Below, in pieces: positions 1-9,482 of a stretch of 64,000 nt of DNA. The notes beneath the pieces were generated by a model. It did not search any database, was not told where the DNA came from, and was given only the letters and a program-made list of their open reading frames with translations. The DNA lies in the NCBI RefSeq assembly GCF_018332455.1, contig NZ_BOPZ01000017.1, positions 1 to 64,000 on the forward strand. The letters are read 5' to 3'. The DNA comes from Clostridium polyendosporum (lineage in GTDB: Bacteria; Bacillota; Clostridia; Clostridiales; Clostridiaceae). The position numbers and the translations under genes were made by a program. Position 1 is the stretch's first letter. The number at the start of each line of letters is the position of its first letter.

Positions 1-39
1 TTGCAGTTGGCAGACCGCAATTTTATTATATCAAAAGGA

Positions 40-99
40 GTTTTTATATTGTGTCCCATAGCTAAAAGCTTCACTGAACCCCTGGTCTAACCAGGGGTT
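40..99 (+). other. Possible 13-codon leader ORF ending in a hairpin
   Basis: An AAAAGGAG-like ribosome site at about 34-41 precedes a TTG-started reading frame of 13 codons (about 50-91, LCPIAKSFTEPLV if read literally) whose stop lies in a GC-rich hairpin (CCCCTGG arm at 79-85, CCAGGGG arm at 91-97) followed by TTTTCT. It could be a short peptide with an intrinsic terminator, or the 3' end of something left of the window. Little supports translation beyond the ribosome site. Confidence 0.2.
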
Positions 100-109
100 T
101 TCTAATACA

Positions 110-140
110 AAAAAGCAAGACGATATAATACGTCTTGCTT
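110..140 (-). terminator. Intrinsic terminator of ddl
   Basis: The arms AAGCAAGACG (113-122) and CGTCTTGCTT (131-140) are perfect complements. On the minus strand the hairpin is followed by a T run, so it ends ddl transcription. Confidence 0.85.
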
Positions 141-182
141 AAAGATACACAACTTGAACCGTTAACGAATTTTAATGAAGGT

Positions 183-1085
183 TTAACCTCGTTCTTTTAA
201 AGAATGCTCTATAATTAAATCTAATAACTTAGAAAAACTTACACCTATACCTGCAGCACTTTTAGGGAAAAGACTATTTTTGGTCATTCCAGGAAGCGTA
301 TTAACCTCAAGAATATAAGGAATACCCTTACTTATTATCATATCAACCCTTGCATAAACACTACACTTTAGTGCTTCATAAGTATTAAGAGCCATCACTT
401 CTACTTCCTTATGAAGGTTTTCTTCCAGTTCTACGATGAACTCATCAGCTCCTCCATCAGAGTATTTTGATGTAAAATCAAAGAAATCTGATTTCGGTTT
501 AATTGCTAGTACAGGTAGCATTTTCCCATCTAAGATTGGACAAGTAATTTCATCTCCTTTTATATATTCTTCTATCATAACTTCCTTGTCCCATTTTAGC
601 CCCTCTTCTACAGCAGCTTTTACTTCTTCTTTTCTATGAATAATAAATGTTGCAACAGAGGAACCACCACTATTAGGTTTTATAACCACAGGGTATCCCA
701 TATCTTCAATCTTCTTATAATCTATATCTTCAATCTTTTTCACAGTAAACCACTGTGCTGTTCTTATTCCTGAAGCCTTTAAAACCTTCTTAGTCATATC
801 CTTATCCATGCACACAGCACTACTTAAGGTATCACAACCTGAATAAGGAATACCTAATGTTTGAAGAATAGCTTGTACCGTTCCATCTTCTCCAAACTTA
901 CCATGCAAAGCAAGTAAAGCAAAATCTATTCCCTGTACTTTTTCTACAATATCTTCCTTCTTATCAATCACTACAGGAATAACTTCATACTTTTCTTTAT
1001 CTAAAAAAGCAATTACGGATTGTCCACTTTGTAATGATACTTCTCTTTCAGAAGATATTCCACCCATTACTACCCCGATCTTCAT
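183..1085 (-). CDS. ddl: D-alanine--D-alanine ligase
   Basis: Cytoplasmic ATP-grasp ligase joining two D-alanines for peptidoglycan precursors. The 300 residues match the short DdlB-type form. Visible marks are the N-terminal EREVSLQSG loop (about 13-21), HGKFGEDG (61-68), the ATP-grasp segment [14 protein letters not shown] (about 132-145) and the C-terminal metal/ATP region EVNTLPGMT near 262. The ATG is preceded by GGAGGT at ideal spacing. It stands alone between its own terminator (113-140) and the terminator of the upstream kinase (1159-1190), so it is probably monocistronic. Nothing in the sequence suggests a D-lactate-specific variant, but the exact specificity residue was not aligned. 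Confidence 0.95.
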   Translation of the reverse strand: MKIGVVMGGISSEREVSLQSGQSVIAFLDKEKYEVIPVVIDKKEDIVEKVQGIDFALLALHGKFGEDGTVQAILQTLGIPYSGCDTLSSAVCMDKDMTKKVLKASGIRTAQWFTVKKIEDIDYKKIEDMGYPVVIKPNSGGSSVATFIIHRKEEVKAAVEEGLKWDKEVMIEEYIKGDEITCPILDGKMLPVLAIKPKSDFFDFTSKYSDGGADEFIVELEENLHKEVEVMALNTYEALKCSVYARVDMIISKGIPYILEVNTLPGMTKNSLFPKSAAGIGVSFSKLLDLIIEHSLKERG

Positions 1086-1158
1086 AATAATTACCTCCAG
1101 AATTTTATGTTATTAAATATATTTACCTATTAATTTTATTGATAAAAATACAAAAAAA

Positions 1159-1190
1159 TAAACGAGACTTTTTAATATAAGTCTCGTTTA
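1159..1190 (-). terminator. Intrinsic terminator of the first histidine kinase
   Basis: The arms TAAACGAGACTT (1159-1170) and AAGTCTCGTTTA (1179-1190) pair perfectly. On the minus strand they are followed by a run of seven T. Confidence 0.85.
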
Positions 1191-1309
1191 TCATTATACC
1201 ACTATATTTTACTTTATTAAAGTTGAAACACTCTTTTCGACCAGACAAAAACCGGCTTTAATTTTATTGTAATTAAAATAATTAACTTTTTCACAATATA
1301 TCATAAGTT

Positions 1310-4078
1310 CTAACAAATATCATAAATATCAGAAAACTCTATGTTTATCCTTTCAATATTTGCTTCTTGCTTTTCATTAAAATTTTGATTTACATTGTCT
1401 ATCTTCATTTCAATAAAAGGCATGTTTATTATAAACTCACTTCCTTTATTTATCTCACTTTTTACTGTTATTTTCCCGCCATGAAGTTCAACCAAAGATT
1501 TTACAAGAGATAATCCAATCCCACTACCCTCTTGCTCTCTAGTAAGGGATTTATCTACTTGTCTAAATCTTTCAAAGATTATATCTAACTTATCCTTAGG
1601 AATACCTCTTCCTGTATCCTTTACCGAAATAAATACTTCCGTTTCATTTGCATCGATAAATACAGTAATACTTCCTCCATTATCAGTAAACTTTATAGCA
1701 TTAGATAATAGATTCAATATTATTCTTTCTACTTTATCCGGGTCACAGTAAATATAAAGTTCTTCTACTAATGTATCAAAAATTACTTCTATTCCCTTAT
1801 TTTCAGCATAAGTAACAACAGATATAGTTATATCTTCTATAATGCCTACTATATCATGCATTCCATAGTTTAGTTTAAAATATCCAGAATCTATTTTGGT
1901 TATATCTATAAGATTGTTTATAAGTCTTAGCAGTCTATAACAATTTTGCTTCATTACTATACTATACTTATCATAAGGCATATTGATTATGTGAGTGTTA
2001 GGTTTATATATATCTAAAACCTGTAAAGCAGAAAATATTACGTTAATTGGTGTTCTTAATTCATGAGAAATGTTAGCAAAAAATTCTGTTTTGAGTTGGT
2101 CATATTGAAGAGCTTCCAGCAATCTCTTTGTACTTATTTCATGCTCATGCTGTAGCTTAATTATCTTTCTTTTTTCCGTAACATCTCTAGCCAAACATAA
2201 TATCTTTGCAAGTTTTCCACCTTCAATTAAAGGAGAGTAATTTACTTCAAGATATCTTTGTTCTCCACAATGATTGAAGGAAATTTCATGTCCTATAACT
2301 GTTAATCCCTGTTCTAAATAATTTAATATGTCTTGCTCTTCACTAAAGTCAAATCCATTAAAAACGTTGCTTGCATTTTTCTGCAATAATAATTCTTTTG
2401 ACTTGCCAAGTAATTCACACATTGATGGATTCACATCTAAAATGTTAAGGCTGTTAACTTCCATTAAATATATCATATCTGGACACATATTAAAAATATC
2501 CTTATATGTCTTCTCTGTCTTTTCAAGCTTTTTCACTGCATTCTTTCTCACAGTAATATCTCTTGCACTTATTATAGCACCGCCAGTTTTCTCTTTTTCT
2601 TCTATTGGATCTATTACATATTCAACATAAATAAAATTGTTTTTATTTTGTTGAATTTTACATTCATTAGTTACAGTCTTTCTTTCTTTTATACATTGTT
2701 GAATATCATTCAATACCTTTTCTACATCATCATCATGAACATTATGAATCCAAGGAACTTTTTGATAGTAGTCATTAGATCCTCCAAATAACTTTGTATA
2801 TGACGGAGAACAGTATTCTATCCTTCCCTCTTTATCTACCTTACAGATTAAGTCATGAACACTATCAGTTATCTGCCTAAACTTCCTTTCGCTTTTTTGA
2901 AGCTTTATGGCAATACTTTTATTTTCTGTTTCATCTATCATAAGGACAACATATTGTTTTTTTTCCTCATTAAAAATCCCCATAACAAAAACATTAAAAT
3001 AATATTTTTTCTTATCAATTCCTGTTAATGCTATGTTATCATTCCACAGCTTATTTCTATCTACTGTTACCATAATTCTAGGAATCATTTTAGCAATATC
3101 CAATTCTACTATAAGCTCATTTATCTTTTTCCCTATAATTCCTTTATAATTAAAGCATTTTTCTATTAGTGCTACTAATGATGGGTTAGCATACTCAACT
3201 TTTCCATTTTCATCTATTATAAATATGGCATTAGGAGTCTTTTCAGTAACACTATAATGCTTTAATAGCTTATTTTCTAATTTTTTAGTTTCTTCAAACA
3301 CACTAAAAACAAGATTATACTTTTCTATAAATACAATCACTATCCCCACTAAAGGAAGTATTCTATAAATAATATAGAAGCAATCTGCTGCAAAAATCAA
3401 AGAACCGCTTTCACCAAAGGAATAAAAACAATAAATATATCTTAAAATCTTAAATACATAACTTAATATTACGGTAAATAAAAATATATCTTCTTTCTTT
3501 TCTAACAACTGTTTCAATACTAAAATAGCGATAAAACAAATTGAGATATTAATACAACCTAAAAGAATTTTTCGCCAAATCTCTTGATTATATATAAAGT
3601 TAACTAAAATTTTCACATCTAAATAACGAATTAGGATTCCTAGTATAAAAGTAAAAACTGTAATTAAGCAAAGTTTTTTATAATTAATCTCCTTTACTTC
3701 TTTACTTTTGTAGCAACCATATATAATGACCATGCTAACTATAGAGTAGGATACGTTTATTGTATTGTTTAAATAAGGGAATATTTGAACATTTGTATTA
3801 GAAAACAGAGATATCATATCTCCCAGTTTCAAGCCTGAAAGTACTATATAGTCTAAGGTTATAAACAAAACGTACTGTTCTTTTGACAATATAAAATAAA
3901 TTAGACAAACTAAAGAAAGTACAAGGGTTAATATAAATTGAGTTGTAATTGAACTCAAAAAATATGTGTACGTAAGCTGTAATTCCTTACCTCCAATAAA
4001 AGTCAACAATACTAAAAAAAATACTATTATGCATATGCTTATATGGGCAATTCTGTTTTCTAATTTACTTATGTTCAT
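1310..4078 (-). CDS. Membrane PAS sensor histidine kinase (copy 1)
   Basis: The protein has 922 residues. The first ~250 form a seven- or eight-helix membrane domain; PAS-like sensor domains follow at about 272-380, 395-505 and 520-630. Then come a HisKA dimerisation domain with the phosphoaccepting His in FFANISHELRTP (about 668) and a HATPase_c domain with the N box (NLLSNAIKF, about 788), the DTGRGIP G1 box and the GSGIGLSL G2 box. No response regulator lies nearby. Orphan kinases of this layout in clostridia commonly phosphorylate Spo0A directly; that role is inference here. An almost equally long paralogue follows upstream at 4590-7358, about three quarters identical by eye and most alike in the membrane domain. 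AAGGGGATATGC precedes the ATG in both copies. Confidence 0.85.
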   Translation of the reverse strand: MNISKLENRIAHISICIIVFFLVLLTFIGGKELQLTYTYFLSSITTQFILTLVLSLVCLIYFILSKEQYVLFITLDYIVLSGLKLGDMISLFSNTNVQIFPYLNNTINVSYSIVSMVIIYGCYKSKEVKEINYKKLCLITVFTFILGILIRYLDVKILVNFIYNQEIWRKILLGCINISICFIAILVLKQLLEKKEDIFLFTVILSYVFKILRYIYCFYSFGESGSLIFAADCFYIIYRILPLVGIVIVFIEKYNLVFSVFEETKKLENKLLKHYSVTEKTPNAIFIIDENGKVEYANPSLVALIEKCFNYKGIIGKKINELIVELDIAKMIPRIMVTVDRNKLWNDNIALTGIDKKKYYFNVFVMGIFNEEKKQYVVLMIDETENKSIAIKLQKSERKFRQITDSVHDLICKVDKEGRIEYCSPSYTKLFGGSNDYYQKVPWIHNVHDDDVEKVLNDIQQCIKERKTVTNECKIQQNKNNFIYVEYVIDPIEEKEKTGGAIISARDITVRKNAVKKLEKTEKTYKDIFNMCPDMIYLMEVNSLNILDVNPSMCELLGKSKELLLQKNASNVFNGFDFSEEQDILNYLEQGLTVIGHEISFNHCGEQRYLEVNYSPLIEGGKLAKILCLARDVTEKRKIIKLQHEHEISTKRLLEALQYDQLKTEFFANISHELRTPINVIFSALQVLDIYKPNTHIINMPYDKYSIVMKQNCYRLLRLINNLIDITKIDSGYFKLNYGMHDIVGIIEDITISVVTYAENKGIEVIFDTLVEELYIYCDPDKVERIILNLLSNAIKFTDNGGSITVFIDANETEVFISVKDTGRGIPKDKLDIIFERFRQVDKSLTREQEGSGIGLSLVKSLVELHGGKITVKSEINKGSEFIINMPFIEMKIDNVNQNFNEKQEANIERINIEFSDIYDIC

Positions 4079-4447
4079 ACTGCATATCCCCTTCTGCTTA
4101 TATTATATGTTCTACTTTGTGCCCTAGAGCTATATATCTAGTTAATATAAATTTTTATATACATTTCTTCAATGTTTTGATGTTTAATTTTTAAAAATAA
4201 TAATCCTTAATAAAAACTTTAATTTTTTCTTTAACCAAGGATAAGCAACTTTAATCCTTAGATAACTAAATTATGAAATTCTCTATCTATAGACATATCA
4301 GGTAATCCTTTACACTGCAAGTTAATATAGTACCCACTATAATTATACTATTTCTCTCCACTTTTCCTCTACTTTTTTTACACTTTTTTTACATTTTATT
4401 TATCGCAATTATCGATATTTTTTTCATAATTTACAACATATTATAAT
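4079..4447. other. Intergenic region upstream of the first kinase
   Basis: No gene is seen. It must hold the promoter of the kinase at 1310-4078. About 4241-4262 carries a degenerate copy of the GATAAGCAACTT repeat arm found elsewhere in the window. The rest is AT-rich with no recognisable signal. Confidence 0.4.
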
Positions 4448-4590
4448 ATTTATCTCCATTCTCTTAGAATGGAGATAAATGTAACTTATTGTTATGCAGC
4501 TATTGTTCGAAACAATCTTGTTAACTCGAGTAACCTTGCTCCGTTGGGAGTATTAACCGAGAAGTCCGCTCTTCTAAAGCAGGCATGATT
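4448..4590 (+). mobile_element. Possible IS605-family right-end / omega-RNA-like relic
   Basis: A perfect 15-bp inverted repeat with a 3-nt loop (4448-4480) is followed by four compact hairpins: ATTGTT/AACAAT (4502-4516), the GTTAACTCGAGTAAC near-palindrome (from about 4519), CTCC/GGAG (from about 4539), and AGAAG/CTTCT close to 4560-4576. GC content is well above the flanks. Serial hairpins ending in a GAAG...CTTCTAAA motif are typical of the right end, and of the omega RNA, of IS200/IS605 elements. No transposase or TnpB frame is present, so this would be a relic or a non-autonomous palindrome-associated element. It abuts the stop codon of the second kinase. Confidence 0.4.
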
Positions 4591-7358
4591 TACTGAATTT
4601 CATATATATCAGAAAACTCTATGCTTATCCGCTCAATCCTTGCCCCTTCTTTTTCACTTAAACTTCCAGTTACTTCTCCTTCTACTTTCTCCATAAAAGG
4701 TATGGTTACTATAAACTCACTCCCTTTATTTTCCTCACTGTATACTACTATTTGTCCATTATGAAGTTCAACTAGAGATTTCACAAGAGATAATCCGATT
4801 CCACTTCCTTCATGATCCCTTGTAAGTGATTTATCTACCTGCCTAAATCTCTCAAAGATTATATCTAGCTTGTCCTTAGGAATTCCTCTACCTGTATCTC
4901 TTACTGAAATCACTACTTCATTCTCACTTGCCTTCATAAATACATTAATTCTTCCTTTACTTTCCGTAAACTTTACAGCATTGGCCAATAAATTTAATAC
5001 TATTCTCTCTATTTTATCAGCATCACAGTACATATAGAGTTCCTCTACTAATGTATCAAAAACCACTTTTACTTCCTTATTTTCAGCATAAGTAACAACA
5101 GATGTAGTTATATCTTCTACAATCTTTACTATGTCATACTTTCCGTAATTTAGTTTAAAGTAACCTGAATCTATTTTCGTTATATCAATAAGATTGTTTA
5201 TAAGTCTTAATAGCCTATAGCAATTTTGCCTCATAACTCCACTATACTTCTCGTAAGGCATATTTATTATATGAGCACTTGATTTATATATATCTAAAAC
5301 CTGCAAAGCAGAAAATATCACATTGATTGGTGTCCTTAACTCATGGGAAATGTTAGCAAAAAACTCCGTTTTAAGCTGATCATACTGAAGGGCTTCAACT
5401 AATCTTTTTCTATTTCTTTCATGTTCCTCTCTTAACTCTATTATCTTCTTTTTTTCCGTCACGTCTCTAGCTAAGCATAATATCTTTGTAAGTCTTCCCT
5501 CTTCACTAAAACGGGAATAATTTACTTCTAAATACCGCTGTTCCCCGCAATGATTAAAACAAACCTCATGTCCTCTAACTACTAATCCATCTTCTAAAGA
5601 ATTTATTATGCTTTGTTGTTCATCCAAATTAAATCTATTAAAAATAGTTCTCGCATTTTTCTGTAATAATATTTCCTTTGGCTTGTCAAGTAATTCACAC
5701 ATTGATGGATTAACATCTAAAATGTTAAAGTTATTAACGTCTATCAAGTATATCATATCTGGACACATATTAAAGATATCCCTATATCTCTTTTCTGTCT
5801 TTTCAAGCTTTTCCATTGCGTTTTTCTTTATAGTTATGTTTCTTGCACTTATTATAGCACCCTTAATTTTTTGTTTTTCTTCCACAGGATTTATTACATA
5901 CTCTACATCAATAAAGCTATCCTTGTTATGTTTCATTTTACATTCATTAGTTACAGTTTTGTTTTCTTTAACAGACTGCTCAATATCCTTTACAACCTTT
6001 TCCGCATCCTCAATATGAATATTATGAACCCATGGAAGCTTTTCATAATCTTCATGAGATCCACCAAACAACTTTGTATATGAAGGAGAGCAATACTCTA
6101 TTCTTCCTTCTTTATCTACTTTACATATTAAATCATGAACACTGTCAGTTATCTCTCTAAACTTTCTTTCACTCTTTTGAAGTTGTAAAGCAATATTTTT
6201 ATTTTCAGTTTCATCTATCATAAGGACTACATATTGTTTTTTTCCCTCATCGAAAATCCCCATAACAAAAATATTAAAATAATACTTCCTGTTATCATTG
6301 CCTGTTAAAACTATTCTATCATTCCACATTCCTTTGTTATCTACCGTTACCATAACTCTAGTAACCATTGTCATAATATCTGGCTCTAGTTTAAAGTCGT
6401 TTATCTTCTTCCCTAAAATATTACCATAATTGAAGCATTCTTTTACCAGCTTTATTAATGATTGATTAACATATTCAATTTTTTCACTTTCATCAATTAT
6501 AAATATAGGATTAGGAGTTTTTTCGGTAACACTATAATACTTTAAAAGCTTATTTTCTAATTTTTTGGTTTCCTCAAACATCCTATAAACAAGGTTATAT
6601 TTTTCTATAAACACAATGACTATACCCACTAATGGAAGTACCCTATAAATAATATAAAAACAATCTGCAGCAAAAATCATAAATCCATTTTCACCAAAAG
6701 AATAAACCAAATAAATATTTCTTAAAATCTTAAATACATAACTTAATATTACGGTAAACAAAAATATATCTTCTTTCTTTTCTAACAATGACTTTAATAC
6801 TAAAATAGCTATAAAAGAAATTAAGATATTAAAAAAACTTAAAAGAATCTTTCGCAAAAGCTCTTGATTATATATAAAATAAATTAAAATCTTTACATCT
6901 AAATAACGAATGAACAGTCCCAGTATAAAAGTAAAAATTGTAATTAAACAAAGTTTTTTATAGTTAATTTCTTTTACTTGTTTACTTTTGTAGCACCCAT
7001 ATACAATAATTATACTAAATAAAGTGTATGCTATGTTTACTGTATTATTTAAATAAGGAGATATCTCAACATTAGTATTAGTAAACAGTGAAATAGCATC
7101 TCCCAGTTTAAATCCTGAAAGTACTATATAGTCTAAGGTTATAAACAAAACGTATTGTTCTTTTGACAATATAAAATAAATTAAACAAACTAATGATAGT
7201 ACCAGTGTTAATATAAACTGAGGCGTAATTGAACTCAAAAAATATGTATAAGAAAGCTTTAATTCCTTATATCCAATAAGTTCTAAAAGTGCTAAAAATA
7301 ATACCATTATATAGATGCATATATGAGTAACTTTTTTTTGCAATTTACTTATGTCCAT
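4590..7358 (-). CDS. Membrane PAS sensor histidine kinase (copy 2)
   Basis: This paralogue of the kinase at 1310-4078 has the same length (922 residues) and domain order: polytopic membrane domain to ~250, three PAS-like domains, HisKA with the phosphoaccepting His in FFANISHELRTP, and HATPase_c with NLLANAVKF, DTGRGIP and GSGIGLSL boxes. The two differ most in the PAS regions and the last 60 residues, which suggests duplication followed by sensor divergence. No adjacent response regulator exists, so it is probably an orphan kinase feeding a distant regulator; Spo0A is the usual clostridial target, by inference. The upstream leader resembles that of copy 1, so promoter and ribosome site were duplicated as well. 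Transcription appears monocistronic. Confidence 0.85.
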   Translation of the reverse strand: MDISKLQKKVTHICIYIMVLFLALLELIGYKELKLSYTYFLSSITPQFILTLVLSLVCLIYFILSKEQYVLFITLDYIVLSGFKLGDAISLFTNTNVEISPYLNNTVNIAYTLFSIIIVYGCYKSKQVKEINYKKLCLITIFTFILGLFIRYLDVKILIYFIYNQELLRKILLSFFNILISFIAILVLKSLLEKKEDIFLFTVILSYVFKILRNIYLVYSFGENGFMIFAADCFYIIYRVLPLVGIVIVFIEKYNLVYRMFEETKKLENKLLKYYSVTEKTPNPIFIIDESEKIEYVNQSLIKLVKECFNYGNILGKKINDFKLEPDIMTMVTRVMVTVDNKGMWNDRIVLTGNDNRKYYFNIFVMGIFDEGKKQYVVLMIDETENKNIALQLQKSERKFREITDSVHDLICKVDKEGRIEYCSPSYTKLFGGSHEDYEKLPWVHNIHIEDAEKVVKDIEQSVKENKTVTNECKMKHNKDSFIDVEYVINPVEEKQKIKGAIISARNITIKKNAMEKLEKTEKRYRDIFNMCPDMIYLIDVNNFNILDVNPSMCELLDKPKEILLQKNARTIFNRFNLDEQQSIINSLEDGLVVRGHEVCFNHCGEQRYLEVNYSRFSEEGRLTKILCLARDVTEKKKIIELREEHERNRKRLVEALQYDQLKTEFFANISHELRTPINVIFSALQVLDIYKSSAHIINMPYEKYSGVMRQNCYRLLRLINNLIDITKIDSGYFKLNYGKYDIVKIVEDITTSVVTYAENKEVKVVFDTLVEELYMYCDADKIERIVLNLLANAVKFTESKGRINVFMKASENEVVISVRDTGRGIPKDKLDIIFERFRQVDKSLTRDHEGSGIGLSLVKSLVELHNGQIVVYSEENKGSEFIVTIPFMEKVEGEVTGSLSEKEGARIERISIEFSDIYEIQ

Positions 7359-7483
7359 ACCACGTATCCCCTTGTGCTTATATTACATAATCTAATATTG
7401 TAACCTTGAACTGTATCAATGTAATTTTTCATATATATTTTTTTCTCCAATCCCCTAATATTTATTTTTAAAAAATAAACAAA

Positions 7484-7519
7484 AATATTCCGCTGAATTT
7501 AAAATCTTCAGCGAAATAT
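7484..7519 (-). terminator. Intrinsic terminator of mgsA
   Basis: The core arms CGCTGAA (7491-7497) and TTCAGCG (7507-7513) are extended by flanking A/T pairs. The minus strand continues into AATATTTTTG. Confidence 0.75.
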
Positions 7520-7551
7520 CAATAGTATATAAATATCTAGCTATTTAGCTA

Positions 7552-8004
7552 CTAAAAATTATCTTTTGGAATGTTACTATAATAGTTAATTATATTTCCG
7601 TCATATTCTCTTTCCATTAGACTTGATGTTAGGAGAAAATCTGCTGTAGCTTGGTTCATTGCTACTGGAATATCGTATAGCACCGCAATTCTTAGAAGTG
7701 CTTTCACATCTGGATCATGAGGTTGTGAAGTTAAAGGATCCCAGAAGAATATCATAAAATTAACTTCCCCATCCACTATCCCTGCACCAATCTGCTGATC
7801 TCCGCCTAAAGGTCCACTCTTGAAAGCTTTTACAGGAAAGCCAGTGTGTTTTGTAATTAGATTTGCCGTAGTGCCTGTACCACAAAGAAAGTGTTTACTA
7901 AGAAATTCACTATTTTTCTTCACCCAGCTTACCAATTCTACTTTTTTATTATCATGTGCTATTAAGGCAATATGCTTTTGTTTTCCTATCTTAATATTAT
8001 TCAT
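7552..8004 (-). CDS. mgsA: Methylglyoxal synthase
   Basis: Converts dihydroxyacetone phosphate to methylglyoxal and phosphate in the cytoplasm, a phosphate-releasing bypass of lower glycolysis. The 150 residues carry the family motifs GTGTTANLI (phosphate binding), [12 protein letters not shown] with its catalytic Asp, FFWDPL and [11 protein letters not shown]. An in-frame ATG exists at 8016, but GGAG within codons 1-2 of that longer form lies just right for the ATG at 8004, so the shorter start is preferred. It lies 25 bp behind gntP on the same strand and ends at the terminator at 7484-7519. Placement after a gluconate permease suggests a link to sugar-phosphate overflow when ketodeoxygluconate is degraded to triose phosphate. 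Confidence 0.93.
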   Translation of the reverse strand: MNNIKIGKQKHIALIAHDNKKVELVSWVKKNSEFLSKHFLCGTGTTANLITKHTGFPVKAFKSGPLGGDQQIGAGIVDGEVNFMIFFWDPLTSQPHDPDVKALLRIAVLYDIPVAMNQATADFLLTSSLMEREYDGNIINYYSNIPKDNF

Positions 8005-8029
8005 AAACATCTCCATCTAATTCTATAAA

Positions 8030-9346
8030 TTATATAAACATATTAATTACTAATACTCCGATTAATCCCATAACAGAAATTATTGTTTCCATCATTGACC
8101 ATGAAGCTATAGTTTCTCCTATGGTTAGATTAAAGTATTCCTTGAATATCCAGAACCCTGGATCGTTTACATGTGAGAAAATTAGACTTCCTGCGCCAGT
8201 TGCTAACACCATAAGTGCTGGATTTGCACCACTTGTGGCTATCATTGGAAGTACAATTCCTGCAGTTGTCATTGCTGCAACAGTAGCTGATCCAAGTGCT
8301 AAGCGTAGTATAGCAGCAATTAACCACGCTAGTACTAATGGTGATATATTAGTGCCTGCCATCATAGTAGCTATATACTTACCTACCCCACTGTCTATAA
8401 GTACTTGCTTTAAAGCTCCACCACCACCAATGATTAGGAGAATCATTGCAACACTGCTTATTGAGCTAGAAACAATTTTCATAATATCTTCCATTTTCTT
8501 TCCTCTAGCTAAACCTAGAGTATACATAGATACTAATACTGAAATTAACATAGCCATAACAGGATCTCCAATGAAATGTACTAACGCTCTAGCATAAGTT
8601 CCATTGGCAAGAGTCATTTCTCCTATAGCAGAAGCACCCATTAATACAATTGGAATTAGAGCAGTGAACATGCAGGTACCAAAGCTTGGCATCTCCTCTT
8701 CTTTAAATATTCTAGGGTTAAATAATCCCTTTGGCGGTTCTTTTTCAAATCTCTTTAAGAGTTTAGAAAATAATGGTCCTGCTATAATAACAGTAGGTAT
8801 GGCGATCATTATGCCGTATAATAAAACCGTGCTTACATTTGCCCCATAAATTACAGCTATAGCTGTTGGACCTGGATGTGGAGGTAAGAATCCATGTGTT
8901 ACAGATAATGCTGCTGCCATCGGTACACCTACGTATAATAATGGCAATTCTGCTGATGCACAAACTGTAAATACTATTGGAATTAATAGTACGAAACCAA
9001 CTTCATAGAACATTGCAATACCAACTACAAAACCAGTTATAAGTAGTGCCCATTGAACATTTTTCTTACCAAACTTATCTATCAAAGTTGTAGAAATTCT
9101 TTGAGCGGCACCACTTTCGGCTATAAGATTTCCGATCATGGCACCAAATCCAACTACCAACGCCATATGGCCTAAAGTTCCTCCAACACCACCTTCAACA
9201 GACTTAACAACTTTGTCTAATGGCATTCCTTCTGCAACAGCAACAAACAAAGAAACTAAAACTAAAGATATGAAACCGTTTATTTTAAAACCAATCATTA
9301 ACAGAAGTAATATTGCTACTCCAATAGCTACTATTATTAAAGGCAT
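8030..9346 (-). CDS. gntP: Gluconate:proton symporter, GntP family
   Basis: An inner-membrane permease of 438 residues with about 12-14 hydrophobic segments, glycine-rich throughout, as in the GntP family of gluconate/H+ symporters. The block GALKQVLIDSGVGKYIA and the segment around HVNDPGFWIFKEYFNLT (near 400) are characteristic of the family. GAGGAGG sits 8-9 nt before the ATG. It lies between a sugar-acid dehydratase (upstream) and mgsA (downstream) in a ketodeoxygluconate pathway locus, which makes gluconate the likely substrate. Related permeases carry ketogluconate, glycerate or idonate, so the exact substrate is inference. An imperfect hairpin in the upstream gap (9404-9433) may separate its expression from the dehydratase. 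Confidence 0.88.
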   Translation of the reverse strand: MPLIIVAIGVAILLLLMIGFKINGFISLVLVSLFVAVAEGMPLDKVVKSVEGGVGGTLGHMALVVGFGAMIGNLIAESGAAQRISTTLIDKFGKKNVQWALLITGFVVGIAMFYEVGFVLLIPIVFTVCASAELPLLYVGVPMAAALSVTHGFLPPHPGPTAIAVIYGANVSTVLLYGIMIAIPTVIIAGPLFSKLLKRFEKEPPKGLFNPRIFKEEEMPSFGTCMFTALIPIVLMGASAIGEMTLANGTYARALVHFIGDPVMAMLISVLVSMYTLGLARGKKMEDIMKIVSSSISSVAMILLIIGGGGALKQVLIDSGVGKYIATMMAGTNISPLVLAWLIAAILRLALGSATVAAMTTAGIVLPMIATSGANPALMVLATGAGSLIFSHVNDPGFWIFKEYFNLTIGETIASWSMMETIISVMGLIGVLVINMFI

Positions 9347-9482
9347 AATTGTATCCTCCTCATTAAATTACTTTTTTATTAATACCCTTTTATGTTTTAG
9401 TGGGAGATATAGAGTATTTCTACTCCATATCTCATTGCTAGTCGTATAACTTTAAATTCAAGGTAGAAATCTATTGAATAGA

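Noticed and set aside
436-639. Plus-strand ORF of 67 codons opposite ddl
   Set aside because: It mirrors the conserved ddl frame, has no ribosome site and a serine/phenylalanine-rich composition typical of antisense frames.
8121-8849. Plus-strand ORFs opposite gntP
   Set aside because: They are antisense shadows of a hydrophobic gene; no ribosome sites and no independent signal.
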